From Deltaproteobacteria bacterium (GTDB lineage Bacteria > Myxococcota_A > Polyangia > Polyangiales > Ga0077539): a stretch of 64,000 nucleotides of DNA. Each line of letters begins with the position of its first letter. Within the stretch, counting starts at the first letter, position 1. This document shows positions 22,310 to 32,797 of the stretch, in pieces. The stretch spans positions 124,001 through 188,000 of the forward strand of contig JADJAE010000007.1 in assembly GCA_016704445.1 (NCBI GenBank). Direction: 5' to 3'. Under the pieces are notes generated by a model. That model made no database searches. It had not been told where the DNA came from and saw only the letters and a program-made list of their open reading frames with translations. The translations under genes were made by a program, and so were the position numbers.

Positions 22310-25300
22310 ATGCCCAATCGAAGGCTCCGACAAGCCACGCTGGCGGTGCTCTGCGCGCCGCTGCTACTGGCTTCAGGCTGCAGTCCCAGCGACTCACCCG
22401 CCCACGAAGGGACCCGCCGCGCAGCCCAGGCGGTGATCTCCGACCAGCTCCACAACGGCGGGACGGAGGGCTTCTTCTTCCTTCCGCCGATGGTCCCCCA
22501 GTCGGTCGGGCTGACGGGGGACTACGTGCCGACGGTCAATCCGACCGTGCGCATCGACGAGCTCGACAGGCGTGGCGGCACCATCCGCACGCTCGCGACC
22601 TTCCTCACGATCGAGACCTACACGGCGAGGGCGCCGTTGAGCCCTCCTCGCCGTGCCAGCAGGCCCTGGCCCCGCCGTCCCAGCCTGGTCGACGACGGTC
22701 CCGACAACGACCCCGAGGGGTATTTCCTGGTCGAGTGGGACACCGAGGACGCGCGCCTCTCGCTCAGCGCGCGCTATCGCGTGCGCGTGCTGGTCCCGGC
22801 CGCCGACGGCGGCACCCGCGAGCTGGGCTTCGCCGACATCGACGTCGTGCGCGACAGGGCGGAGTTCCGATCGGTCGACACGGTCAACTTCACCCCGCTG
22901 CTCCTGGGCGGCGTGCTGAGGATCAAGTTCCGCATCGACCGCCCCGCGGTGGACCGCGACAACGACGGCTCCTTCGACTGGGTCGACAACTGCCCGACGG
23001 TGGCGAACGCCGACCAGCGCGACTCCGACCGCGACGGCAAGGGCGACGCCTGCGAGTGCCTCGGCGTCACCTGCGTCGCCAGCGGCGCGTGCCGCCTCGC
23101 GGGCGTCTGCAGTCCCCGCACCGGTAGCTGCTCCAACCCCAACGCCATCAACGGCACCTCGTGCTCGCTCTCCAACGCCACCGCGGCCTGCACCGCGGCG
23201 CCTGCGGCGTCCGCCTGCGCGCCGGGCTACGCCAACTGCAACGGCCACCGCCGCCGACGGCTGCGAGACCCCACCACCACCCTCACCCACTGCGGCGCCT
23301 GCCGCGTCGCGTGCACCGTGGGTCCGCACTCCACCCCGACCTGCGCGACCGGCGCCTGCGCCCTCACCTGCGCGGCGGGCTGGGCCGACGCCAACGGCAA
23401 CCGCGCCGACGGCTGCGAGCTCGACGTCACCACCAACGCCAACTGCGGCGCGCCCGGCAACGCCTGCGTCTCCAGCGCGGGGCACACCAGCACCTGCGTG
23501 GGCGGCGCCTGCTCCACCATCGCCTGCACCGCGGACCACGCCAACTGCAACGCCGCGGTCGGCGACGGCTGCGAGGTCTCGCTCTCCTCGGACGTCGCGA
23601 ACTGCGGCGCCTGCAGCCACGCCTGCGTCGTCGCCAACGCCTCGCCCTCGTGCGTCGCGGGCCACTGCGGGCTCGGCACCTGCAACGCCGGCTACGCCAA
23701 CTGCGACGGCAACGCCCGCCAACGGCTGCGAGACCACCCCGCCTCGGACGTCGCGAACTGCGGCGGCTGCGGCCAGGCCTGCTCGCTGCCCCACGCCTCT
23801 CCGGTGTGCGCCGCGGGCGCCTGCGCCGTCGGCTCCTGCGCCGCGGGCTTCGCCGACTGCAACGGCCTCGCGGCGGACGGCTGCGAGGTCGACCTCGCCA
23901 GCGTCACCAGCTGCGGAGCGTGCGGCAACGCCTGCGAGCTCCCGCACGCCTCTCCGGCGTGCGCCGCGGGCACCTGCGCCATCGGCTCCTGCGCCGCGGG
24001 CTTCGCCGACTGCACCGCCGACGCCGGGTGTGAGACGGACCTCTCCTCGGTCACCTCCTGCGGCGCATGCGGCGTGAGCTGCGCGTCGGGTCCCCACTCG
24101 GTGCCGACCTGCGGCGCGGGCGCCTGCGGCCTGAGCTGCGAGGTCGGCTGGAGCGACTGCGACGGCGTCGCCGCCAACGGCTGCGAGGTCGACACCACCA
24201 GCGACGGCGCCCACTGCGGCGCCTGCGGGACCGCGTGCGGCAACGCCACGACCTGCCAGTCGGGCTCCTGCTCCACGGCGGTCTGCGTGAGCGGACACGC
24301 CGACTGCAACGCGCTCCCCGGCGACGGCTGCGAGACCTCGCCCGCCACCGACATGGGCAACTGCGGAGCCTGCGGAGTCGCCTGCTCCTTCGCCAACGCG
24401 GCGCCCCAGTGCGTCGAGGGCGCCTGCGGCTTCTCGGTGTGCGACATGGGCTACGCCGACTGCGACGGCCAGCAGGCCAACGGCTGCGAGGTCGCGCTGA
24501 GCAACGACCCGAGCCACTGCGGCGGCTGCGGCGTGCGCTGCACCTACGCCCACGCCACCGGCGTGTGCGGCAGCAGCGCCTGCGCGCTCGGCGCCTGCGA
24601 CGCGGGCTGGGCCGACTGCGACGGCAACCCCGCCAACGGCTGCGAGGTCTCGCTGAGCTCCGACCTCGCCCACTGCGGCGCCTGCGCGACGGCCTGCTCC
24701 GCCCCGGCGAACGCCACCGCGACCTGCGGCGCGGGCACCTGCGGCTACACCTGCGACGCGGCGCACGCCGACTGCGACGGCGACGCCGCCAACGGCTGCG
24801 AGGTCGACACCCGCTCGGCCCTCGACCACTGCGGCGCCTGCGGCGTCGTCTGCACCGCGGGCCGCACCTGCGTCGCGGGCGCCTGCTCGGCCTCGGCCTG
24901 CGTCGCTCCGCTCGCCAACTGCGACGGCGTCGAGACCAACGGCTGCGAGGTCGCCACCTCCACGGACGCCGTGAACTGCGGCGCCTGCCAGACGCCTGCG
25001 CCTTCGCCAACGCGGGCGCCGCCTGCGCGGCGGGCGCTGCGCGATGGGGAGCCTGCCCCGCGGGCTTCGCCAACTGCGACGGCGTCGCGGCCAACGGCTG
25101 CGAGGTCGACCTCTCCGCCGACGCCTCCCACTGCGGCGCCTGCGAGACCGCCTGCGCGACCGACCACGGCACGCCGGCTTGCGTGAGCGGCGCCTGCGGG
25201 GTCGGCTCCTGCGACCCGGGTCACCTCGACTGCGACCACCTCGCCGGCAACGGCTGCGAGGTCTCCTCCGCGACCGACGCCAGCCACTGCGGCGGCTGCG

Positions 25301-26669
25301 GCGTCGCGTGCCCGACGCGCCCCTCGGCGGTCGCCACCTGCGCCGCCAGCACCTGCGGCTACGCGTGCGCCCCGGGGCAGCGCGACTGCGACGGCAACGC
25401 CGCCAACGGCTGCGAGGTCGACGCCAACGCCGACAGCGCCAACTGCGGCGGCTGCGGGGTCGCGTGCACCCAGGGCCGCACCTGCGTGTCGGGCTCGTGC
25501 ACCACGGCGGTCTGCGCCGCGGGCCTCGCCGACTGCGACCACGACGGGAGCAACGGCTGCGAGGTGACGCTCGCGTCCAACGCGGCGAACTGCGGCGGCT
25601 GCGGCGTCGCCTGCGCCTACGCCAACGGAGCCGGCTCGTGCACCGCGGGCGCCTGCGCCCTCGCGACCTGCGCCGCGGGCTTCGCCAACTGCAACGCGAG
25701 CGCGACGGACGGCTGCGAGGTCAACCTCGGCAGCAGCGCCGCCAACTGCGGCGGCTGCGGCAACGCCTGCGTCGTCGCCAACGGCACGGCCGCCTGCTTC
25801 GCGGGCGCCTGCGCCCCGGCGGCGTGCAACACCGGCTACGCCCTCGCGGGCGGCGCCTGCGTCGACGTCAACGAGTGCGCCACCAACAACGGCGGCTGCG
25901 GGGCGAACGCGACCTGCACCAACACCGCCCCCCCCCGTGCCCCCGGGCTCCGGCAACTGCGCGGCAGCGCGGCCACGGGGCCGGGACCAACCCCCCCCGC
26001 GCCCGCGCGCCTGCGGCGCGGCGGCAACGCCTGCCCCAACGGCGGCACCTGCACCAACGGCGGGGCCAGTCCGGCTGCGCGGCGGGGCGGCCCCCGGCGG
26101 GCCCCGGGCAGTCGTTCTCGTTCAACGGCGGCGGTCAGTACGTGGCGCTGCCGTCCTCCCTGGGCAACTTCGGGGCGAGCGACTTCACCATCGCGTTCTG
26201 GCTCAACAGCACCAGCCCGGCGGCCGTGAGCAACGTGCTCTCGAAGCGCGCGGCGTGCTCGGGCGGGAGCCCGTACCAGGGCCTCGACCTGCGCATGGGC
26301 GGCGTCGCCGGCAACCTGTACCTCGAGGTCTGGACCAGCGACGCGTACCGCGGGTTCAGCACCGCGGGCGTTCGGGTCAACGACGGCCAGTGGCACCACG
26401 TGGCGATCGTCCGCCAGGGCGGCGCCCTCAGCATCAACGTCGACGGCCGGGCCGCGGGGACCAACACCATCTCCGGGAGCCTCGCCGACCCGACCGCCAC
26501 GCCCGTGTACCTCGGCGTCGGCCGGTGCGTGCCCGGCGCGCCCGGCTCCAACGGCACCCAGGACGGCACGGCCTGGCTGAACGGCCGCCTCGACGAGGTC
26601 GGCTTCTATCCCCGCGCGATGTCGGCGAGCGAGCTCAGCGCCCAGGCGCAGGGCCTCTGCACGCAGTAG
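22310..26669 (+). CDS. Cys-rich repeat lipoprotein with LamG domain, frameshifted
   Basis: GGGAGG five bases before ATG 22310 fixes the start, and the signal ends in LLLASGC. The order is an N-terminal domain, a thrombospondin-3-like calcium motif (DRDNDGSFDWVDNCP), about 18 'DGCE/NGCE...CGxCG' repeats, a calcium-binding EGF-like module (DVNECATNNGGCGANATC) and a C-terminal LamG/concanavalin domain (QYVALPSSLGNFGASDFTIA to the stop). The frame changes near 24991 and again between about 25925 and 26100, the latter around two C8 runs. Close +1/-1 pairs also occur near 23250-23275, 23715-23745 and 25035-25050; each scrambles 8-12 residues and then restores the repeat. The gene is either decayed or badly resolved in the consensus. 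A carbohydrate-binding surface protein is inferred. Confidence 0.75.
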
Positions 26670-26842
26670 CCCTCCCTCCGCACCCTCAAGTCCCCCTTTC
26701 ACATACGATCTGGACGCGCCGCCGCTCGGCGGGCGAACCACCACGCCAGCCACTCGAGGCCGAGGCGCTGACCCACCGTCCTCTCCCTGCTCATCCCTCC
26801 CAGGACATTTTCTCGCCCATCGGATGGTCGGGCTTCGCCATC

Positions 26843-27427
26843 ATGGCGATGACCCTCATGACCATCACCCTCGACGCGATCCTGAAGATGAACTCCGCGG
26901 AGCTGTTCGAGGTCATGCGCGCCGCCGCGCCGCTCGACCTCGACGCGATCGCCGACGCCACCTACACGGGCATCGACCTGTCCCTGCCGTCGTGGATGCA
27001 CGCGCTCCTCTGGAAGTCGTTTCGGAAGACCTTCCACCGCGACCCCGTCACCGGGGTGCTCCGCGGCTGGAACGTGAAGGTCCAGCAGACCGGCTGGGAC
27101 ACAGCCCCGGAGCCTCGTCGGGACAAGCGCGGCCGCGCCCTCTCCTTCGGTCACTACGAGGTGCGCTCCGCGCGCGGACTCAAGTTCCCGAGGGCCTGGC
27201 AGGGCGAGCACTACCTGGACTACGGCCACGCGGGAAACCCCGCGCTCGACCCGGCGGCGCTGGGCTATTGCCCCCTGGTCTCGGTGAACGCGGGCGACAG
27301 CGAGCTCCTGCTGGGCTGGGAGGTCTTCAAGATGGGACCCGTGTTCGTGCCGCTGAACGACTTCTGGGTCCTGAAGCGCGAAGGGGCGCTGAAGCCCGAA
27401 GACGTGGTGCCTCGGCCTGACGCGTGA
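26843..27427 (+). CDS. Hypothetical protein, 194 residues
   Basis: I do not recognise this family. It starts near ATG 26843 (MAMTLMTITLDAIL); ATGs a few codons later are alternatives. It has no signal peptide and is mixed alpha/beta with aromatic-rich segments (PSWMHALLWKSFRKTFHRDP, GWNVKVQQTGWD, GHYEVRSARGLKFPRAWQGEHYLDYG). It ends in an acidic, proline-containing tail. Coherent codon use over its full length supports a real gene. The stop overlaps the GTG of the next small gene. Confidence 0.7.
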   Translation: MAMTLMTITLDAILKMNSAELFEVMRAAAPLDLDAIADATYTGIDLSLPSWMHALLWKSFRKTFHRDPVTGVLRGWNVKVQQTGWDTAPEPRRDKRGRALSFGHYEVRSARGLKFPRAWQGEHYLDYGHAGNPALDPAALGYCPLVSVNAGDSELLLGWEVFKMGPVFVPLNDFWVLKREGALKPEDVVPRPDA

Positions 27428-27606
27428 CCGTGGGACCTCCCCTCCGAAGCGCCCTCGCGGGCGTCGTCGTCACGGCGCTCGCGCTCCTGCCGACCGAGGC
27501 CCTCGCTCAGCGCGTGCTCTCGATGGCCACGCTCGGGCCGCGCGCTGCTCCCGCTGAACGGTATCAACGATATGACGGGAGGCTCGTCCGGGCCGGAGCT
27601 GCGTGA
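27424..27606 (+). CDS. Small secreted protein, 60 residues
   Basis: GTG 27424 overlaps the preceding stop (GTGA). The product has a signal peptide with a hydrophobic core (ALAGVVVTALALLP) and an ALA-Q cleavage site, leaving a mature chain of only about 30 residues. It could be a truncated remnant of a longer secreted protein. The function cannot be named. Confidence 0.4.
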   Translation: MTVGPPLRSALAGVVVTALALLPTEALAQRVLSMATLGPRAAPAERYQRYDGRLVRAGAA

Positions 27607-27657
27607 TCGGCAGTTACGGATGACCCTCCGCTGCTGCAGTAAAGAGAGGCAGACTCG

Positions 27658-28944
27658 ATGTGTCCGATGCCTGACACCCGACCACTCCTCGTCGCCGCAA
27701 TGCTCACGTCGGCGTGCCCCGCGACCATCGGCGGAACCATGGCCGACGGTGGGCCCGACGCAGGCCTCCGTCCCCCCGTCGACTCGGCCCCGGCGCTGGA
27801 CGTCCCGACGGGCCCCTGTCGCTGGCGCGTGGGCGCGGCCGTGGTGCTCCCGGCCATCACCAGCTCCGCTCCCCACCGCACCATCCTCGATGCCCGGCCC
27901 GCCGAAGGGGGCGCGTGGGTGCTCACCTCCGACGACGCCGGGGGAGACCGCCAGCCGGACGTCGCGCTCGAGCGGGTGGACGCGTCCGGCAACCGCCGGG
28001 CAGACGGCGCGGTGCGCTTCCCCACGGGGTACTCGCCCCTGAGCGCCTCGCTGGCGGTGGATGAGTCGCTCGGCCGACGCGCGGTGCTCGAAGAGGTGCG
28101 CGAGCTGCGGGGCGCGAGCTGCGGGCTGACCGTGCTCGACGCGCGGGGCAATCCCTCGCCAGCCCGAACGATCGCGTTCCCGACCGGGGGCTTCTCGCTC
28201 TCCGGCTGCCGCGACCTGCTGGTGAACGGGGCCGGGTACACCTTCCTGGCCGAGCAGATCCGCGCGCTGTGGGGCGTGTCGGTGGTGCAGCTCGACGCCG
28301 AGGGCCAGACCCCCGCGCAGCTCGCTCCCTCGGTGCTCGACGGCTTCCCCGAGGTGCTCTTCGCCCGCGTCGGCCTGCCCGATCGGTCGTTCGTGCTGAT
28401 CTCGAGGGAGACGCTGGAGCCGATGCCCCGTCGCACCCGGCTGCACCTCCGGCGCTACGACGAGCGGGGCATGGCCCTCGGCGACGTGCAGACCCCGCTG
28501 GAGACCCTCAGGGCCGTCCGCGCCTTCACGGTGACCGGCGGGGTCGATGCGCTCGTGGCGCTCTGGGAAGAAGCCGACGCCAGCACGGCGCCCTACCAGG
28601 TCGTCGTGCGAGCGCTCGGCGCCGACGGGAGCCCCCGCGGAGAGGCGCGCCCGCTCGCCTCGGGGGCCTTCTACCAGGGCGGCCTCGCGGCGACCTTGGC
28701 GAGCGGCGACGTCCTGGCGGCGGGCATCTTCGGGTCGGGGCTGCTGCGGCCGGTGGTGATCCCGCTCTCGCTGGACGGGTCGCCGCGCGGCGACGCCCTC
28801 CCGATCCCCATTCCCCCCGGCGCGACGCGCGTCGAGCGGGTGCGCCTCGTCGCGACGCCATCGGGAGCGCTGGTGCTCTACACCACCGACCCGGGGAGCT
28901 ACCCCAACCGCCTGGTGGCCGTGCCGCTCACCTGCGAGCGGTAG
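27658..28944 (+). CDS. Putative lipoprotein, beta-propeller-like
   Basis: The 428-residue protein has GAGAGG eight bases before ATG 27658. The signal LLVAAMLTSAC has an Ala/Cys lipobox, and an Asp-rich linker follows. The rest is repetitive beta structure with blades of the 'LDADGxPRG' style (VVQLDAEGQTPAQ, LHLRRYDERGMALG, VRALGADGSPRG, PLSLDGSPRG), as in myxobacterial secreted propellers. No catalytic motif is visible. It is probably a surface or periplasmic binding protein. Confidence 0.72.
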   Translation: MCPMPDTRPLLVAAMLTSACPATIGGTMADGGPDAGLRPPVDSAPALDVPTGPCRWRVGAAVVLPAITSSAPHRTILDARPAEGGAWVLTSDDAGGDRQPDVALERVDASGNRRADGAVRFPTGYSPLSASLAVDESLGRRAVLEEVRELRGASCGLTVLDARGNPSPARTIAFPTGGFSLSGCRDLLVNGAGYTFLAEQIRALWGVSVVQLDAEGQTPAQLAPSVLDGFPEVLFARVGLPDRSFVLISRETLEPMPRRTRLHLRRYDERGMALGDVQTPLETLRAVRAFTVTGGVDALVALWEEADASTAPYQVVVRALGADGSPRGEARPLASGAFYQGGLAATLASGDVLAAGIFGSGLLRPVVIPLSLDGSPRGDALPIPIPPGATRVERVRLVATPSGALVLYTTDPGSYPNRLVAVPLTCER

Positions 28945-28995
28945 CGCCCGGCTTCTCGCCCTCGCTGGGGCACCCGTGCGATCGTGCCCGCCACG

Positions 28996-29955
28996 ATGAA
29001 GCCGTCGACCGCTACGCTCCGCCCTTCGTCCCTCCTCCGCGGCGCAGCGCTCGCTGTCGCCTTCGCCGTCGCAGGGGTGCCGCTCAGCTACGCCCACCGA
29101 GGCGCGGCGCAGACCCCGCCGGGCGTCGCGAGCACCTACGAGGTGAGGCTCCACCGCCCGGCGACGGTGGGCCAGCGCGCCCGTATCACCGTCGAGGGTC
29201 ACAAGCAGCAGACGACGCACATCAGCGCCAACGGCCGCCCCCCGATCGACCGGGTGGAGAACCTCCGGGTGCACTTCCGCGCCGTCGAGCGGGTGCTCAC
29301 GGTCTCGCCGGAGGGCAAGGCGCTGTCGTCGGAGTACACCATCGAGCGCCTCGAGGCCGACGACGCCACCGGCTCCCATGTGCTGCTCCGCCCGCGCCAG
29401 GTGGTCACCATCACGCGCGCTCCTCGGGGCGCCGAGGCGAGGGTGACCGTCGCGGGCCGACCGGTCGACCGGCCGGTGCGCGAGGCGCTCGGCGTGGTGG
29501 TCTCGCTGTCCATCGGGGGCGTCAACGACGACGAGGTCTTCGGGACGACGCAGCGGCAGGCCGTGGGCGCGGCGTGGCCCCTCAACGCCGAGGTGGCCCA
29601 GCGAGACCTGCTGCGCACCGCCAACGTGACCGCCACCCTCAGCGGGCAGACCCGCATCAACGGCCTCGCGACGGTGCAGCGCACGCCCTGCCTCGACGTG
29701 TCCGCGGAGATGAACGGCACCATCACGGCCATGGCCGACCTGCCGCCGCGCTCGTCGGTGCGCTCGGGGACGATGCACGTGACGATGCGGGGGATGTTCC
29801 CCGTGGCGCCGACGACCCCGACGCTGTCGAGCACCATGGAGATGACCATGGACATGCACGTCGACCTGCCGCCCACCGCCGCGAGCGAGCACAACGAGAT
29901 CCGCATCACGGTGCGCGAGGGCAAGACCGGGACGGTCGCTCCGCTCGGGCGATGA
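28996..29955 (+). CDS. Hypothetical secreted protein, 319 residues
   Basis: ATG 28996 (or in-frame GTG 28984) starts a protein with a Sec-type signal (LLRGAALAVAFAVAGVPLSYA). The mature part is predicted beta-rich, with even hydrophobic/charged alternation and a methionine cluster near the end (STMEMTMDMHVDLPP). I do not recognise a family. It sits between two predicted lipoprotein genes on the same strand. Confidence 0.7.
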   Translation: MKPSTATLRPSSLLRGAALAVAFAVAGVPLSYAHRGAAQTPPGVASTYEVRLHRPATVGQRARITVEGHKQQTTHISANGRPPIDRVENLRVHFRAVERVLTVSPEGKALSSEYTIERLEADDATGSHVLLRPRQVVTITRAPRGAEARVTVAGRPVDRPVREALGVVVSLSIGGVNDDEVFGTTQRQAVGAAWPLNAEVAQRDLLRTANVTATLSGQTRINGLATVQRTPCLDVSAEMNGTITAMADLPPRSSVRSGTMHVTMRGMFPVAPTTPTLSSTMEMTMDMHVDLPPTAASEHNEIRITVREGKTGTVAPLGR

Positions 29956-30000
29956 CGCTGCGCCCTTTCTGCGGCTGACGGAGTGGTGTCAACTCGCGCC

Positions 30001-32673
30001 ATGCGAGCTTCGTGGGTCGGTCGGGCGTGCGTGGCGGCACTGGTCTCGTGCAGCGACCCGACGGAGCCGCCGAGGGACGCGGGCGCGACCGCCGACCGGG
30101 CGCTCGTCGACTCGTCGATGGACGCCAACGCCGACGCCGAGGTGGGGTCGCCCGAGGACAGCGGCCCGAGCGAGTGTCCGGCGGGGGCGGCCTTCGCGAC
30201 GGGATCGGAGCAGGGCGCGGCCGACCCGGCGAGGGTGCCCTCGGGGCAGGCGCGCGCAGGCCGCCTGACCGCGGCCCAGCTCCCGCTCGACCGCACCGGC
30301 CTCGGAACCTGGCAGGAGGGTGACTACGTGGTCGCCAACAGCCGCGTGGCGCTGCTCATCGAGTCCGCGCGGCCCTCTTCGGGCTACATGCCCTCCGGGG
30401 GCCTGCCGGTGGGGGTGACGGCGGTGCGCGACGGGCGCCTCGTCGACGCCGGGGACTTCGGCGAGGTCGCCATCGGCCTCGGGCGCTTCACCATGCATCC
30501 CGCCTCGGTGACGGTGACCCACGACGGGCGCGACGGGGCGGCCGCGGTGGTGCGCGCGACGGGGCCGATGAGAGCCATCCCCTTCATCGCGGAGTTCGGC
30601 TACGCGCTCGCCCCGGCGGACTACGCCGACATCACCGCGGCGATCGACTACGAGCTCCGCGGCGACAGCGACGTGGTGGAGATCTACATCACCTTCGACG
30701 TGCCGAGGCTGAGCGCGACCACCGTGCGCATGGTGCTCAACGGGTTCTTCCAGGGCAACCGCATGGGGCGCTTCGTGCCCGACCGCGGCTTCATGGACGG
30801 CACCGGCGCCATGGCGGCGACGCCGCTGGTGGGCTGGGTCGACGACCGCGCCATGAGCTGGGCGTGGATGCTGCCCCCGACGCGCGGCAACCTCACGCCG
30901 ATCATCTCCGTCGCGGGCTTCGACATGTTCACCGCGCCGGCGCTCACCTTTCCCCCGTGCAGCCAGACGAGGGTGCACTTCGGCCGCATCGCCCTGGGCG
31001 GTCCGGGGCTCGACGGGCTGCAGCGCGCCATCGCCGCGTCCGGCGGAGTGACGCTCCGAAGGGTCGACGGGACGGTCGCCGACACCGCGGGGCAGCCCTC
31101 GCCCGGAGCGAGGGTGCACGTCACCTCGCTGGATGGAACCCGCTACCTCGATCGGGTCACGGCCGACGCGACGGGGCGCTTCGGGGTGCATGTTCCAGCG
31201 GGTCCGGTGCGGCTCGTGGCGTGGCGGTCCGGCAGCGCGCCGACGGCTGCGGTCGAGGTGGCCGGCGACGCCAGCGAGGCCGCGCTGGTGTTCCCTCTCG
31301 ACGGATCGATCGCGGTCGAGGCGACGGACGCGCTCTCCGGAGAGGGCCTCCCGGTGAGGGTGCAGGTGATCCCGGTGGGGGCGTCGCCGCGCTCGCTGCC
31401 CGCGAGCCACGGCGAGCCCGCGACGCAGTCAGGCCGGCTGCACGTGGCCTGGCCCACGGACGGCCGGGTGACCCTCCCTGCGCCGCCGGGGGTCTATCGG
31501 GTGGTGGTCTCGCGAGGGCCCTTCTACGACCTCTCCGACACCCGGGTGACCGTCGCCGCGGGCATGACCGCGCGGGTGCCGGTCACGCTGCGTCGGGTGG
31601 TCGCCACGCCCGGCGTCCTGTGCGGAGACTTCCACGTCCACACGATCCGCTCTCCCGACTCCGACGACGACGCGCGGCTCAAGCTGGCCGCCGGGGTGGC
31701 CGACGACCTGTCGGTGATGGCCCGCTCCGACCACGAGTGGGTGATGGACTTCCAGCCCTTGATCGAGGAGATGGGCCTGACCCGATACGTCCGAGGGGTG
31801 GGCTCGATCGAGATGACGACCTTCACCTTCGGGCACTTCGGGGTGTTTCCCCTCAACCCCGATCCGTCGCGGCACAACAACGGCGACTTCGCCTGGGCCA
31901 ACCGGCTCCCGTCGGCGGTCTTCGCGGACGTGCGCGCCCGGCCCGAGCGCCCGACGCTGGTGATCAACCACCCTCGGGGCGCTCCCCCTGCGGCGTATTT
32001 CGACGCCGCGGGCTACAGCGCCGCCGACGGCACGGCCAACCCTGCGATGTGGGACGAGGGCTTCACCGCGGTGGAGTTCTTCAACGGCAGCTCCTTCGAG
32101 CAGAACGCCACGCTGGTGACGGACTGGTTCTCCTTCCTGCGCCGCGGTCGTCGGGTCTTCGCGGTGGGCTCCTCGGACAGCCATCACCTCAGTTCGTCGC
32201 CCGTCGGCTACCCGAGGACCTGCATGTTCCTGGGCACGAGCGACCCGTCGACGGTGTCGCCGCAGGCCATCGGGACGGCCGTCGGCGCCGGGCGATCGAC
32301 CATCGCGGGCGGGATCTTCCTCGACGTGCGAGCGCTCCCTGCGACGGGCGAGGCGGGCGCCGCGGGGCCGGGGCAGGAGATCACCGGCGTCGGGGCGGAG
32401 GCGAGGGTGGAGATCGTCGTCCGGGCCCCGACATGGGTGCGCGCCGACCGGCTCCAGGTCTTCGTGGACGGCACGGCGATGCCGACCCTCGCGCTCGACG
32501 ACGCGGCGCGCGACCCGGGGAATCCGGTGGTGCGCTACCGCGGCACGGTGCGGGTGCCGGTGGCCGCGGGCGGGAGCTGGGTGGTGGTGGCGGCGCACGG
32601 GCAGGCGCTGGAGCCGGTGTTCCCTGGGCGGATGGCCTTCGCGGTGAGCAACCCGATCTTCCTGAGGCGCTGA
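30001..32673 (+). CDS. CehA/McbA-family metallohydrolase lipoprotein (paralogue)
   Basis: The protein has about 890 residues. ATG 30001 gives MRASWVGRACVAALVSC with a lipobox; GTG 29983 is an alternative. A long beta-sandwich region includes a carboxypeptidase-regulatory-like segment (GQPSPGARVHVTSLDGTRY). The PHP metal site follows: FHVHTIRSPDSDDD (HxH), ARSDHEW, VINHPRGAPP and VGSSDSHHLS. Domain order and metal motifs match the protein encoded at 18570-20711, although the sequences have diverged. The substrate is unknown. Confidence 0.84.
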   Translation: MRASWVGRACVAALVSCSDPTEPPRDAGATADRALVDSSMDANADAEVGSPEDSGPSECPAGAAFATGSEQGAADPARVPSGQARAGRLTAAQLPLDRTGLGTWQEGDYVVANSRVALLIESARPSSGYMPSGGLPVGVTAVRDGRLVDAGDFGEVAIGLGRFTMHPASVTVTHDGRDGAAAVVRATGPMRAIPFIAEFGYALAPADYADITAAIDYELRGDSDVVEIYITFDVPRLSATTVRMVLNGFFQGNRMGRFVPDRGFMDGTGAMAATPLVGWVDDRAMSWAWMLPPTRGNLTPIISVAGFDMFTAPALTFPPCSQTRVHFGRIALGGPGLDGLQRAIAASGGVTLRRVDGTVADTAGQPSPGARVHVTSLDGTRYLDRVTADATGRFGVHVPAGPVRLVAWRSGSAPTAAVEVAGDASEAALVFPLDGSIAVEATDALSGEGLPVRVQVIPVGASPRSLPASHGEPATQSGRLHVAWPTDGRVTLPAPPGVYRVVVSRGPFYDLSDTRVTVAAGMTARVPVTLRRVVATPGVLCGDFHVHTIRSPDSDDDARLKLAAGVADDLSVMARSDHEWVMDFQPLIEEMGLTRYVRGVGSIEMTTFTFGHFGVFPLNPDPSRHNNGDFAWANRLPSAVFADVRARPERPTLVINHPRGAPPAAYFDAAGYSAADGTANPAMWDEGFTAVEFFNGSSFEQNATLVTDWFSFLRRGRRVFAVGSSDSHHLSSSPVGYPRTCMFLGTSDPSTVSPQAIGTAVGAGRSTIAGGIFLDVRALPATGEAGAAGPGQEITGVGAEARVEIVVRAPTWVRADRLQVFVDGTAMPTLALDDAARDPGNPVVRYRGTVRVPVAAGGSWVVVAAHGQALEPVFPGRMAFAVSNPIFLRR

Positions 32674-32797
32674 GCTACGCCCTCGGGGGTCGGGGATGCA
32701 CACGCTCCTGGCGCAGCTCGGCACAGGCATCGGGTCATCGCTCCCGTTGATTCGGGGGCGACGGCTGTGGCACCCCGATTGCGAAGGGACTCTTCAC

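Noticed and set aside
27265..29892. A long minus-strand frame opposite the secreted-protein genes at 27.4-29.9 kb
   Set aside because: Composition is that of an antisense shadow; the plus-strand genes have signal peptides and a ribosome-binding site.
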